The translations under genes were made by a program, and so were the position numbers. From contig JAKSMX010000008.1 of the NCBI GenBank assembly GCA_024400305.1, forward strand, positions 32,254 through 96,253: a stretch of 64,000 nt of DNA, read 5' to 3'. Positions 52,294-61,298 of this stretch are shown piece by piece. The notes beneath the pieces are model-generated. The model was not told where the DNA came from and searched no databases. It saw nothing but the letters and a program-made list of their open reading frames with translations. Each line of letters begins with the position of its first letter. The first letter of the stretch is position 1. Source of the stretch: Bacteroidales bacterium. GTDB taxonomy: Bacteria > Bacteroidota > Bacteroidia > Bacteroidales > F082.

Positions 52294-53517
52294 TTATGAT
52301 TGATTTTTCATTTTTTCCCTCATATCTGTTGCGATTATGAAGAGTGCATCGCTACTTGAGTTCAGAGCCGTTTCGACAGAATCTTGAACCACTCCGATGA
52401 TGAAGCCCACTGCAACGACCTGCATAGCAATATCATTACTGATGCCGAAAAGCGAGCATGCCATCGGGATAAGGAGCAAAGAACCGCCCGCCACGCCCGA
52501 AGCACCACAAGCAGCGGCCACAGAAAGAAGACTAAGGACGATGGCCTGTACAACGCTCACTTCGATTCCAAGTGTATGACAAGCAGCCATCGTCATGACA
52601 GTTATAGTCACGGCGGCACCATCCATGTTGACGACGCTTCCGAGCGGCACGGCGACAGAATAAAAGTCCTTATCAACACCCATTTTTTCGCAAAGTCCGA
52701 TATTAACCGGGATATTGGCGGCTGAACTTCTGGTAAAGAAAGCCGGTATGCCGCTTTCCTTCAGGCATTTAAACAAAAGTGGATATGGATTTCTCCTGAT
52801 TATCACGGCTACGATGATGGGATTCGTCACAAAGGCACTGAAAAGCATGCTTCCAACGAGAAGGAGCAGCAGTTTTCCGTAGTCTCCAAATACTGACATC
52901 CCGTTCTCGTTGACAGTCGAGAAGACAAGTCCCATGATGCCGAAAGGTGCACATTCAATAATCCATTTTACGCATTTGGATATGACGTTTGCAAGGTTAT
53001 CCATCACGTCAAGCATTGATGCAGAAGAGACTTTCTTCAGTCCGAAGCCAAAGATCAGTGCCCAGAAAAGTATGCTCAGATAATTTGCTTCCGTCAGGGA
53101 TTTAATGGGATTTTGCACAATACTGACGAGAATCTGTTGAAACAGCCCGCCAATATTGCTATCCACCACGTCTCCGCCTGTCACCTCCGTCAGTTTCAGC
53201 TTCAATGGGAAAGCCATACTCGCGGCCACGGCGACTAAAGCCGCGACGACCATCGTCAGCACATAACGCGCAACCAAAGTGCGGAAACGGCCGGAGAGCT
53301 TCCTGCCTTTCACATTGGAAACGGAAGCTGCAACAAGGACGAAGACCAATATCGGAGCGATGGCTTTCAACGCCCCGACAAAAAGTTTTCCAAGTACCGA
53401 TATAAATACCGCCTTCGGAACGAATAATCCGAATACAGCACCTATAACAAGTCCAATAAAAATCCTCAGGACAAGTGACTGGCGCACCCACCATCTGAAA
53501 ACATTCTTCAGTATCAT
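52294..53517 (-). CDS. sstT: serine/threonine:sodium symporter
   Basis: A 407-residue DAACS-family membrane transporter importing serine and threonine with Na+. It starts MILKNVFRWWVRQSLVLRIF and has about eight hydrophobic segments, the FFTRSSAANIPVNIGLCEKM motif (the Ser-rich re-entrant loop), SVAVPLGSVVNMDGAAVTIT (substrate/sodium site) and ACGASGVAGGSLLLIPMACS. Length is normal. It begins at the end of an ATPase fragment and has no promoter of its own in view, so it may be expressed from the old ATPase promoter at 53781-53810. Confidence 0.93.
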   Translation of the reverse strand: MILKNVFRWWVRQSLVLRIFIGLVIGAVFGLFVPKAVFISVLGKLFVGALKAIAPILVFVLVAASVSNVKGRKLSGRFRTLVARYVLTMVVAALVAVAASMAFPLKLKLTEVTGGDVVDSNIGGLFQQILVSIVQNPIKSLTEANYLSILFWALIFGFGLKKVSSASMLDVMDNLANVISKCVKWIIECAPFGIMGLVFSTVNENGMSVFGDYGKLLLLLVGSMLFSAFVTNPIIVAVIIRRNPYPLLFKCLKESGIPAFFTRSSAANIPVNIGLCEKMGVDKDFYSVAVPLGSVVNMDGAAVTITVMTMAACHTLGIEVSVVQAIVLSLLSVAAACGASGVAGGSLLLIPMACSLFGISNDIAMQVVAVGFIIGVVQDSVETALNSSSDALFIIATDMREKMKNQS

Positions 53518-53762
53518 ATCATTTTCCCAGTTTCTTCAAGAACGACGTTGGCTTCAGCATCGTCATCAATCATTTCAAACAGGCCACGTCCCTCCATATC
53601 CTCCTTAAGATCAATTTCAACGTAACATTTGAACATTTCCTTCCCGACAGAACGGATAAGATACGACTTGCCAATTTACCATACACCATTGACTAACAAT
53701 ATCTTATAAGGTTTACCACGAAGAAATTCCTTTATTCGAGTTGCAAACTTACGGTGTAACAT
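53514..53762 (-). pseudogene. N-terminal remnant of a DUF4143 ATPase with stop in Walker A
   Basis: From ATG 53762: MLHRKFATRIKEFLRGKPYK, ILLVNGVW, TAA, IGKSYLIRSVGKEMFKCYVE, IDLKEDMEGRGLF, then an acidic end and TGA at 53514-53516. Families of this type have GxxQxGKS at this place, so the TAA most likely arose from CAA by one C-to-T change. The fragment ends as sstT starts. It keeps an intact promoter and a 32-bp repeat array upstream. Confidence 0.8.
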
Positions 53763-53780
53763 AGCCTGATATTTTGGCTG

Positions 53781-53810
53781 CAAAGATAGCGTTTTTTTTA
53801 TTATCGGCAA
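53781..53810 (-). promoter_or_regulatory. promoter in front of ATPase remnant and sstT
   Basis: TATCTTTG on minus (plus 53781-53788) and TTG (plus 53808-53810), exactly 19 bp apart. It should read through the remnant into sstT. Confidence 0.75.
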
Positions 53811-53812
53811 CA

Positions 53813-53895
53813 AAAATCGGGAATTATTCCAGTTTTTTTAAGCCAAAATCGGGAATTTTTCCGAATTTTTCAAGCTAAAATCGGGAATTTTTCCG
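53813..53895 (-). repeat. 32-bp tandem repeat array (2.6 copies)
   Basis: Units start at 53813, 53845 and 53877, 32 bp apart, each beginning AAAATCGGGAATT on plus and followed by ATTCC/TTTCC and a T-rich tract. The array begins 2 bp behind the -33 element and runs into the last codons of the neighbouring methyltransferase gene, supplying its stop codon. Confidence 0.85.
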
Positions 53896-54654
53896 CGCCA
53901 CGTAAACTAATTCCTCGCCTTTCCGCGCCAATTTCATCCTCTCACGTTGTTCATCGGTGAGTTCGTAATAGAGGCGGTCGGCATCGACGATGAAGCCGGC
54001 TTTTTCAAGCACCTGTGCGTAGTCGCGACCGAACTGCCGGACGTGGTCGTATTGCCCGAAGTTGCGTTTGCGTTCCTCGGGATCGGTGATGGTCGGGTCT
54101 TCCCAAGTATCAACATTCGGGTTGATTGGCACCAAAAGAACCGCCCAGCCGTCAGGTTTCAGGATGCGTTTTATCTCCGAGAAGGCTTTGTTCACATCAT
54201 CGACATGCTCCAAAACATGGTTGCAAATCACCACATCATATTGATTGTCAGGAAGATCTATTTTCGTGACATCAAGATGGAGGTCGGCAATCGGGGAATC
54301 GAGGTCGGCGGTGGTGTAGTCGAAATTTTTCATGGCACGGAAGCGTTTCAGATACGGCTGTTCCGGCGCAAAATGCAAAACCTTGAGGTTGTCGGTGAAA
54401 AAGCTGGTTTTCTCTTTCAAATAAAGCCAAAGCAAGCGATGACGCTCAAGCGAGAGGCACTTCGGACACATACGGTTGTCGGTCGCTTCACCGTAGCCGT
54501 ATGGCAGAAACTTGCGGAAACGGCCGCCGCAGACCGGACATTCGACCTTGTTTCCAATATAAAACGGACGGATCAGGACACTGAACAGATAGCTGAACTT
54601 TATCAGCGTCTGACGTGGGAAAATCTTGGTTATCAATGCAATTAACTTTTTCAT
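53875..54654 (-). CDS. class I SAM-dependent methyltransferase
   Basis: A 259-residue methyltransferase. An N-terminal Cys4 zinc-binding segment has VECPVCGGRF and NRMCPKCLSLERHR. The Rossmann part has VLHFAPEQPYLKRFRAM, TTADLDSPIADLHLDVTKID, YDVVICNHVLEHVDDVNKAF (motif with the EHV loop) and LKPDGWAVLLVPI. This combination is common in glycan and lipid-linked methylation clusters. It lies 10 bp after the glycosyltransferase gene. The last codons (NSRF, stop) lie inside a 32-bp repeat unit, so the C-terminus may have been altered when the array formed. Confidence 0.87.
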   Translation of the reverse strand: MKKLIALITKIFPRQTLIKFSYLFSVLIRPFYIGNKVECPVCGGRFRKFLPYGYGEATDNRMCPKCLSLERHRLLWLYLKEKTSFFTDNLKVLHFAPEQPYLKRFRAMKNFDYTTADLDSPIADLHLDVTKIDLPDNQYDVVICNHVLEHVDDVNKAFSEIKRILKPDGWAVLLVPINPNVDTWEDPTITDPEERKRNFGQYDHVRQFGRDYAQVLEKAGFIVDADRLYYELTDEQRERMKLARKGEELVYVARKNSRF

Positions 54655-54664
54655 AAAATATTTT

Positions 54665-55819
54665 TTAACATAAGTTGCACGAGTTTTCAGTTAAATTAAT
54701 AATTGCGGCGGCCATGTTCGACCATGCGTATTTCTTCTTTTCCTCTTTCACTCCTTCGGTGAAAGTCGCGAACCTCTCATTTTCATAAAAGTCAACGAGA
54801 GCATCGGCGATTGCAGATGGCTGAGGCTCAACGACATAGCCGACTTTCCCATTCGGGATTATCTCTTTCAGTCCGCCGACATTTGTGACCAACATCGGTT
54901 TCTCGAAATGATATGCGATCTGCGTCACGCCGCTCTGAGTCGCCGATTTATACGGCTGTACGATGATGTCGGCGGCATTGAAATAATCTTTCACGTCGGC
55001 GTCGGAGATATACCTATTATTAATAACAACGCAATCCTTCAGTCCGAGACGCTCAATCTGTTCAAAATACGGTTTCTCGTCATCGTAAAACTCACCGGCG
55101 ACAATCAGTTTCACATTCATTTTCCTGAAACGTTCATCAGCAAAAGCGTCAATCAGCAGGTCGAGGCCTTTGTACGCCCTGACAAGACCGAAAAACAACA
55201 TGTAATGATATTTTTCATCAAGTCCCAACTTCTTGATTGCCACTGCTTTATCTTCAATATTTCCAAAATGGTCATACAAAGGATGAGGCGTGAACGCTTT
55301 TGGTTTTCCGTTTTTATCGAGCGATTCCACATCAGACAAAACTGACTTTGACAAAGCAACGAAACCGTCCATCGCCTTCACGAAATACGGCGGAAACATC
55401 TTGTCGAGAACCGACTTCTCATGCGGCATCATATTGTGTATCAATCCGATACATTTCGCATGACATTTCCGTTTTATGACTCGCGCTATCGTCCCGAAGC
55501 AAGGTGCGAAAAATGACATCCAATAAGTGAAAATCACCACATCGGGATTTTTCCTGCTGATTTCGCACCCGACCTTTAACCAGTTTGTCGGGCAGATGGA
55601 ATTAATCATTTCAGAAATCGTTATATTCGCAGGAGCATCCGCATCGGAATATTGTGTTTTCCCTGGAAACAGAAACGATGGATATTGAAGTTTGAACGTA
55701 ACAATCTCAACATCAACATTTTCCTTCACGAACTCCTGTGCGAGCCTGTCGGAAAACGCGGCGATTCCTCCACGATACGGGAATGATGTTCCAACTATGA
55801 CGACTTTCATTTTCTCCAT
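54665..55819 (-). CDS. glycosyltransferase, GT-B fold (family 4-like)
   Basis: A 384-residue enzyme. The N-terminal VVIVGTSFPYRGGIAAFSDR is the acceptor-binding GGI loop. The C-terminal donor domain has YMLFFGLVRAYKGLDLLIDA, NRYISDADVKDYFNAADIIV, and QPYKSATQSGVTQIAYHFEK followed by VGGLKEIIPNGKVGYVV, typical of GT4 enzymes. The donor sugar and acceptor are unknown. It overlaps the flippase gene by 13 bp, so the two are made from one transcript. It is likely involved in cell-surface polysaccharide synthesis at the inner face of the inner membrane. Confidence 0.9.
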   Translation of the reverse strand: MEKMKVVIVGTSFPYRGGIAAFSDRLAQEFVKENVDVEIVTFKLQYPSFLFPGKTQYSDADAPANITISEMINSICPTNWLKVGCEISRKNPDVVIFTYWMSFFAPCFGTIARVIKRKCHAKCIGLIHNMMPHEKSVLDKMFPPYFVKAMDGFVALSKSVLSDVESLDKNGKPKAFTPHPLYDHFGNIEDKAVAIKKLGLDEKYHYMLFFGLVRAYKGLDLLIDAFADERFRKMNVKLIVAGEFYDDEKPYFEQIERLGLKDCVVINNRYISDADVKDYFNAADIIVQPYKSATQSGVTQIAYHFEKPMLVTNVGGLKEIIPNGKVGYVVEPQPSAIADALVDFYENERFATFTEGVKEEKKKYAWSNMAAAIINLTENSCNLC

Positions 55820-57333
55820 ATTATTTTCAAAGCCTTATCAATCAATTCATTAACCTGTTTTGAAACATTGAAATGATATATCAGCGACAATCCAGCCACC
55901 ACAAAGATCAATGTTCTGAACAACGCTTCAATGAATTTCACGACAATTCCATTACCAAATGCCGAAAGCAATATATTTGACAAATATCTTACTGACAACC
56001 AATTGATTACAAACAGGAAAACCATTATCACAACAAGTTTAAGCATATTCCATGAAAATGGATGAACCTTTGATTTCCAGGCTATAACCGACAAAATCAA
56101 GATATAATAAATTGAAAACGAGCACAATGATGCCAGGGCCGAGCCGACCATTCCAAATTTCGGGATAAAGACATTGTTGAAAATTATCGCGATTGTTGTC
56201 AGCGTGGCGGTGAAAAACAGTTGGATGTAATAATATTTTGAGTAGCTCATGACGGTGACACCGATATTCAGCGATGTGTTTATCAGTTTGGCAATCACGA
56301 GAATAAAGAAGACCCATTTGCCGACATCGTAAACGTCACCATTAGGCAACACGCTGAAAAACAAGTCGATATTTATCCAAATAATGAAAAACACCATAAG
56401 TCCCGCCATCAGTTGATGCAGTGCCACATCTTTTGTAAGTGATTGAACAACAGTCATGTTATTATCTTTCATCGCCTGCGACATCGCAGGTTTTGAAATT
56501 GAGCCGAGTGCCCTGTACGGCATTTCGACCAACGCCGCCATGTCGTTTGCAATCTTGTAGATGCCCGTGAACATCAGTCCCATTTTCGCAGAAATCATGA
56601 AGGAATTTAGCATCGGGACAATCGTCGTGATTACCGAAGAGATAATCATTACCAACGTGTATTTCAAAAAATCGTTGCGTATTTTTTTTTCAACATAGCC
56701 CGGTTCGATTTTAAACGAGATTTTCTTCAGCGAAAGCAAGTATATGATATTCAGCAATGTTGCAAGCACATACGCGGCACACAGACCTATCACCATTCCA
56801 TCGAGGTTGATGACACCGGTGATATAAAGAATATAATCTATTAAAGTGAAGGTTCTTATTCCGACCTCCCTGACGAAACGCGGGAAGACGATGTGCATCA
56901 AAAGATTCGAATTCGTCTCAAACACAACGAGATAGACCATGAAAAACGCCATCGGGATGACGAAATACATGTAATCGACAAACAAAGCCGAGTTTTTTGA
57001 AAAATACGCGATGAGCGCCGGCTTGAAGGCGAAGAAAAGTGCCGTGAAGACGACGAAGCCGACCAACGGGACTATCAACGTCCAGCCGAAGAATCCGTGG
57101 TCGCGTTTTTTTTCATCTTTAAAGAACGGGTAATAGCGAATCGCCGATGTCGCCGTCCCCATCTGCGCGAGTCCGGAAAGCAGAATAGCAGCATCAGCGA
57201 GGACGCGGGTGAGGCCGATCTCCTCCGGCGTGAGGTACTTCGTCATGACGAAAAACGTGGTGACAAGCCCGACGGCGACACCCATGTAACTCATCAAAGT
57301 ACCCTTAATGCTCTGTTTTGCAACGACTCCCAC
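55807..57333 (-). CDS. polysaccharide flippase (Wzx-like, MOP superfamily)
   Basis: A 508-residue membrane protein with 12-14 hydrophobic segments. The GTG start (57333) gives MGVVAKQSIKGTLMSYMGVA, the family's usual N-terminus. It continues with YLTPEEIGLTRVLADAAILL and YYPFFKDEKKRDHGFFGWTL, which are diagnostic for the Bacteroidota branch of oligosaccharide flippases. It should move lipid-linked sugars across the inner membrane for polymer assembly. It is co-transcribed with the glycosyltransferase and probably the methyltransferase. gpsA lies 39 bp upstream, across an AAAGTTTG repeat spacer. Confidence 0.9.
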   Translation of the reverse strand: MGVVAKQSIKGTLMSYMGVAVGLVTTFFVMTKYLTPEEIGLTRVLADAAILLSGLAQMGTATSAIRYYPFFKDEKKRDHGFFGWTLIVPLVGFVVFTALFFAFKPALIAYFSKNSALFVDYMYFVIPMAFFMVYLVVFETNSNLLMHIVFPRFVREVGIRTFTLIDYILYITGVINLDGMVIGLCAAYVLATLLNIIYLLSLKKISFKIEPGYVEKKIRNDFLKYTLVMIISSVITTIVPMLNSFMISAKMGLMFTGIYKIANDMAALVEMPYRALGSISKPAMSQAMKDNNMTVVQSLTKDVALHQLMAGLMVFFIIWINIDLFFSVLPNGDVYDVGKWVFFILVIAKLINTSLNIGVTVMSYSKYYYIQLFFTATLTTIAIIFNNVFIPKFGMVGSALASLCSFSIYYILILSVIAWKSKVHPFSWNMLKLVVIMVFLFVINWLSVRYLSNILLSAFGNGIVVKFIEALFRTLIFVVAGLSLIYHFNVSKQVNELIDKALKIIWRK

Positions 57334-57335
57334 TG

Positions 57336-57371
57336 TAAGTTAAAAGTTTGAAAGTTTGTAAAGTTTGAAAA
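57336..57371. repeat. AAAGTTTG low-complexity spacer
   Basis: TTAAAAGTTTGAAAGTTTG followed by TAAAGTTTGAAAAA, the same motif family as 686-719. It fills the gap between gpsA and the flippase gene. Confidence 0.5.
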
Positions 57372-57372
57372 A

Positions 57373-58347
57373 TCAACGTTTTAATATGTTTTTAACGAAA
57401 TTGTTTGTCGGATAATTCGGGTCGTTGAAGACGTGATACAGCTCATCCATAAGTTGATAATCATCGAAGCTGATGTCATTCATTTCGAGTTTCTGATGGA
57501 AGACATCGACGGCGATGCGGCCTTCGAGGACTACCTTTTCAGAAAGCCCTGAGTTGAAGAATCCTTTGCCGATGAGCAGTCCGAGCGTGCGGTTACGGCT
57601 CATATCGTTGAGTGCGGTGAGCGCGAAGTCACCGAACCCACAGTAGTTGTACATCGTCCGGTTCTCTCCGCCGAAAACGGTGAGGAGCATACGCATCTCG
57701 TTGAGTGCCTTGGTGATAACGATGGAACGCATGTTCGCTGAATCGAAGTTGGCGTCAACCATGCCGATGACGATGGCGTAGATGTTTTTCAGGATGGAGG
57801 CGTATTCAACTCCGGTGACATCATTGGTGAAGTCGGTGCGCACGGTGGTTCCTTCAAAAACGTCCTTGATGATAGGATAAAGTTCGCTGTCAACCGACGC
57901 GGCGGTAAGCCCCGTGTCCTGACGGTTTATGATCTCGCGGGCGAAAGAAGGCCCCTTCAAAGTCATCAGAGGGTTCGGGATGATCGGCTTGATGCAGTCG
58001 GGAATGATGTTGCCGTTGTTGCCGAAACCTTTCGCAAGATTCACGACAAGTGCCGAAGGATTTATATATTCCTTATTTTCAATGATATAATTAACAACCG
58101 CATTTGAAGGGATTGCCAAAAAAATCACATCGGCATCTCCGAGGACATCCTTGTCGCACGTTGCCTTCAAGTTTTCAAAGAGACGGCATTTAGGGAAATA
58201 TTTTGTATTGACATGATTGTCATTAATCATCTCAACGACTTCATTTTCAATGGAAAGCAGATTTATTTCATCTTCGCCTTTTTCTGCGAGGACATCACCC
58301 AAAGCTGTCGCAATGGCACCACTTCCGATAAGAACAATTTTACGCAT
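57373..58347 (-). CDS. gpsA: NAD(P)-dependent glycerol-3-phosphate dehydrogenase-like protein
   Basis: About 324 residues from ATG 58347 (MRKIVLIGSGAIATALGDVL), the GxGxxA dinucleotide-binding motif. VIFLAIPSNAVVNYI, ALVVNLAKGF, LKGPSFAREI and GVEYASILKNIYAIVIGM (catalytic Lys) follow the GpsA order, and GFGDFALTALNDMSRNRTLG is the substrate block. It would make sn-glycerol-3-phosphate for phospholipids from dihydroxyacetone phosphate. It is somewhat divergent from textbook GpsA, so a second copy or a glycan-precursor role is possible. A promoter at 58363-58370 excludes the ATG at 58365. Confidence 0.82.
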   Translation of the reverse strand: MRKIVLIGSGAIATALGDVLAEKGEDEINLLSIENEVVEMINDNHVNTKYFPKCRLFENLKATCDKDVLGDADVIFLAIPSNAVVNYIIENKEYINPSALVVNLAKGFGNNGNIIPDCIKPIIPNPLMTLKGPSFAREIINRQDTGLTAASVDSELYPIIKDVFEGTTVRTDFTNDVTGVEYASILKNIYAIVIGMVDANFDSANMRSIVITKALNEMRMLLTVFGGENRTMYNYCGFGDFALTALNDMSRNRTLGLLIGKGFFNSGLSEKVVLEGRIAVDVFHQKLEMNDISFDDYQLMDELYHVFNDPNYPTNNFVKNILKR

Positions 58348-58362
58348 TATAAAAAATTTCGG

Positions 58363-58370
58363 CAAAGATA
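58363..58370 (-). promoter_or_regulatory. promoter -7 element of gpsA
   Basis: CAAAGATA on plus (TATCTTTG on minus), 15 bp before the ATG at 58347. Confidence 0.6.
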
Positions 58371-58405
58371 CGAATCTTATCCGTATCTTCCGAATATTTC
58401 ACCGA

Positions 58406-59701
58406 TTAACACAGATTTTTTTTGAGTCTGCGCATCGTCGTAACGAAAAGCGGGACTGTGACGAACAGTGTGAGAAGCTCGGCGATCGGCATCGAGAGCC
58501 AAATACCGATATTTCCGACCAGTTGCGGCAGAATGAACAACGGCAGCAATGCAAACACCAACGACCGGCACAACGCGATAACCGCCGACTCAAGCGGACG
58601 TTCGACCGCAGTGTGGAAACTGCTTCCTATGATATTCACAAACGACATCAGATAATGAATCGTTACCAAAGTGGCGGCTGTCACGGCGAGTTCCACCAAT
58701 ACTTCATTGCCGTCGGCGAACAACGCAACGACCTGACGTTTAAATATTTGCACAAACAAAAACGTGCCTATTCCGATGATTGCGCTCATCTTGAGTGAAA
58801 CGAAAAGCAAATTTCTGATTTTGCCGTAGTCCCTTGAACCGAAAGCGAACGACATCAGCGGGTAAAGTGCCTGCGACAGCCCGTAAATCGACATGTTTAC
58901 AATCATGTTCATGTAGTAAATTATCGTCATCGCCGCAACACCAAGAGTTCCTATATTATTCATTAACACTATGTTAAACGCAAACATCGTGACCGCAGCC
59001 GACACCGAGGTGAGCATTTCCGAGCTTCCGTTGAACAAGATGCGCCGGACATCCCACCATGTCCCCATCAGCCGCCCGAACTTCACATTCGGCGAAAGCA
59101 CAACCGCCGCCGAGGTGTTTGCAATGCATGTCGCCACCGCAGCACCGGCCATGCCCCAATGAAAACGCATGATGAAAACATAGTCCAAGACGACATTCAC
59201 CACACAGCAGATGACACCGCTGGTGAACACCTTGTTCGGTTTCCCTGCAAGGCGCGTGAAGGCTTCTGTGAAATTGGGTATGACATAAAAAATTATGGCG
59301 CCGGACAAAATGCCCAAATAAGTCCTGACGTATTGAAACACCTCGTCGTTACTCCCAAGCCAATAGCAAATCTTTTTAAGAAAACACAGAACCAAGACTG
59401 ACATAAGCGTCATTGTCGCAACTAACACAATGAAAGTCAATGTAGTGTAACCTCTCACCAATTTCTCGTCATTCTGACCTTTTGCAATTCCGCAAATGAC
59501 AACTCCGCCAGATATTATCATGATTGCGACGCTCAGCATGGCGTTGACGAGAGGCATGGAGATGTTGACGGCGGCGAGACCGAGCGAGCCTACACCCTGA
59601 CTGACAAACATGCCGTCAATCATCATCTGGACGGAGACGATGAGCATTCCGATGATGCTTGGGACAGAATAATGAATCAGCTGGCGTGAAGTCGGTGACA
59701 T
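58406..59701 (-). CDS. MATE family efflux transporter
   Basis: About 431 residues from 59701 (MSPTSRQLIHYSVPSIIGML). Twelve hydrophobic segments in two related halves, with MMIDGMFVSQGVGSLGLAAV in helix 1-2, NISMPLVNAMLSVAIMIISG, and NVVLDYVFIMRFHWGMAGAA, the NxxLDYxFI motif of MATE proteins, at about 160. It exports cationic compounds or metabolites by Na+ or H+ antiport. It lies 15 bp after the YihY gene and is probably co-transcribed. Substrate unknown. Confidence 0.92.
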   Translation of the reverse strand: MSPTSRQLIHYSVPSIIGMLIVSVQMMIDGMFVSQGVGSLGLAAVNISMPLVNAMLSVAIMIISGGVVICGIAKGQNDEKLVRGYTTLTFIVLVATMTLMSVLVLCFLKKICYWLGSNDEVFQYVRTYLGILSGAIIFYVIPNFTEAFTRLAGKPNKVFTSGVICCVVNVVLDYVFIMRFHWGMAGAAVATCIANTSAAVVLSPNVKFGRLMGTWWDVRRILFNGSSEMLTSVSAAVTMFAFNIVLMNNIGTLGVAAMTIIYYMNMIVNMSIYGLSQALYPLMSFAFGSRDYGKIRNLLFVSLKMSAIIGIGTFLFVQIFKRQVVALFADGNEVLVELAVTAATLVTIHYLMSFVNIIGSSFHTAVERPLESAVIALCRSLVFALLPLFILPQLVGNIGIWLSMPIAELLTLFVTVPLFVTTMRRLKKNLC

Positions 59702-59716
59702 GATCTGCAAATTAAA

Positions 59717-60709
59717 TCAATTCTTATCTTTCGTTTTCAGAACAGAATGTCCGGCCTTTTTTTCAGATTCAATCTGATTTACGAAATCCTTTTTGGAAGC
59801 CACCTGAATGCTGGCATTGAGCTCATATCCGATAAGGACTATAAGGCAGTTGATGTAAACCCAAAGCAACACAATGATGATGCCGCCGATTGATCCGTAA
59901 AGTGCGTTGTAACGCGAAAAATTCACAATATAATAGTCAAAACCGAAGACACCGATGATAAACATCGCCACCGACAGTATCGTTCCGGGTGTGAAAAGCC
60001 TGAATCTCACCGCCTTACGGTCAGGATTTCCGAAATAATACAATATTGACACGGCAGCGAGCAATGTCACTATCATCAGAATCCATCGCGCAATATTGAT
60101 AATCAGGATGAGGAATGACCTGTCGAAACCTATATGTTGGAAAAGCCAAGGTAAGACATCACGTCCGATGATAAACAACGCCATGGAGAAAAGTATCATC
60201 CCTCCGATTATCATTGCGAGGAGCATCGAATACATTTGTTTTTTCAAGAAACTCATTTTCCCGAGATGGATGACACCCATGTCGAAGCCGCGGAAAAACG
60301 CGCGGAACGCACTCGAACTGAAATAAAAAGCGAGGACGGCGCTTATTGAAAGAAGTCCGTTGCGCTCGTGCGACAAAATCTCGTTTATCGTGCCAGACAT
60401 CGAATCGAATGCGCCGGTGGGAAGGATGTTGTACAGCGTATCCATTATCACGTCATGAACACCCTGTATAGGCAGCAGCGGTATTATCGTGAAAAGCACC
60501 ATTATGGTCGGGAAAACCGAAAGAAACACAAAAAACGCCACCGCAGCGCCGCGGTCGATGATGTAACCTTTGGTGAAACCAGTGAAGAAATAAACAAGCA
60601 CATCATAGAGCGGCATCCCCTGAAATCCAGGAAGCACAAGCAATCGCAACTTATTTACCATCCATTTTTTCGCCTTTGCAAAGAGTTTCTTAATTTCACC
60701 GATATTCAT
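59717..60709 (-). CDS. YihY/BrkB family inner-membrane protein
   Basis: About 330 residues from ATG 60709 (MNIGEIKKLFAKAKKWMVNK). The frame is open to 60946, but a TAATTTTG promoter at 60736-60743 makes starts beyond about 60730 unlikely. Six hydrophobic segments; signature YFFTGFTKGYIIDRGAAVAF, SVFPTIMVLFTIIPLLPIQG, AFYFSSSAFRAFFRGFDMG and LYGSIGGIIIVLLWVYINCL. Once annotated as RNase BN, the family is now considered a membrane transporter-like group of unknown substrate. Confidence 0.9.
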   Translation of the reverse strand: MNIGEIKKLFAKAKKWMVNKLRLLVLPGFQGMPLYDVLVYFFTGFTKGYIIDRGAAVAFFVFLSVFPTIMVLFTIIPLLPIQGVHDVIMDTLYNILPTGAFDSMSGTINEILSHERNGLLSISAVLAFYFSSSAFRAFFRGFDMGVIHLGKMSFLKKQMYSMLLAMIIGGMILFSMALFIIGRDVLPWLFQHIGFDRSFLILIINIARWILMIVTLLAAVSILYYFGNPDRKAVRFRLFTPGTILSVAMFIIGVFGFDYYIVNFSRYNALYGSIGGIIIVLLWVYINCLIVLIGYELNASIQVASKKDFVNQIESEKKAGHSVLKTKDKN

Positions 60710-60735
60710 GACCATTATTTGCAAATAAAAGTCTG

Positions 60736-60743
60736 CAAAATTA
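60736..60743 (-). promoter_or_regulatory. promoter -7 element of YihY gene
   Basis: CAAAATTA on plus (TAATTTTG on minus), 27 bp before the ATG at 60709. It is divergent from the RseC promoter. Confidence 0.55.
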
Positions 60744-60780
60744 AGAAAAAAAACAATTTCGCCGTCAGCAACATTTTTAC

Positions 60781-60788
60781 TATTTTTG
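60781..60788 (+). promoter_or_regulatory. promoter -7 element of rseC-like gene
   Basis: TATTTTTG, 18 bp before the ATG at 60806. Confidence 0.6.
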
Positions 60789-60805
60789 CGCAAAAATAAA
60801 AAAAC

Positions 60806-61216
60806 ATGGAAGAACGAGTTTCGCATACAGGTGTAATAACCGACATTACCGGCAATGAGCTTGAAATAGAAATACTTAGCAGCGCATCGTGCGGCTCGTG
60901 CAGCATAAAGTCGGCGTGCGGAATGTCGGAGACAAAGGAAAAACACATCACCGTTCCCAAGCCTGACGGCAAGGAATTCATAGTCGGGCAGCCCGTGAAG
61001 GTGAGCATGACGGCGCGGCAGGGCGGCAGGGCGGCGATTTACGCATATCTTGTTCCAGCCCTGCTGATGATTTTCATGATATTGATAATCAGCTGTTTTT
61101 CATCGGAAGACTGGATTGCCGCAGTCGCCGGAATAGGTGTTGCGGCGATATATTATTTCATACTGTTTCTTTTCAAAGGAAAGATAAGGCAGAGATTCGA
61201 ATACGAAGTTGAGTGA
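60806..61216 (+). CDS. SoxR-reducing system / RseC family protein
   Basis: A 136-residue protein. Residues 1-65 are a beta domain with the Cys cluster SASCGSCSIKSACGMSETK, the conserved RseC motif. Two membrane helices follow (AIYAYLVPALLMIFMILIIS and WIAAVAGIGVAAIYYFILFL). RseC-family proteins help the Rnf/Rsx electron-transport complex and in Bacteroidota usually begin the rnf operon. Here no rnfB follows: the next gene is the convergent aroQ. The gene is therefore detached from its usual operon. Confidence 0.87.
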   Translation: MEERVSHTGVITDITGNELEIEILSSASCGSCSIKSACGMSETKEKHITVPKPDGKEFIVGQPVKVSMTARQGGRAAIYAYLVPALLMIFMILIISCFSSEDWIAAVAGIGVAAIYYFILFLFKGKIRQRFEYEVE

Positions 61217-61298
61217 AAAACAGGCGCATGAACTTGACGCGAACTTCTTCATTGCGAAGCAGCACCGCTGCACGTCTCCACGATTTCTCTCTCCTCTC

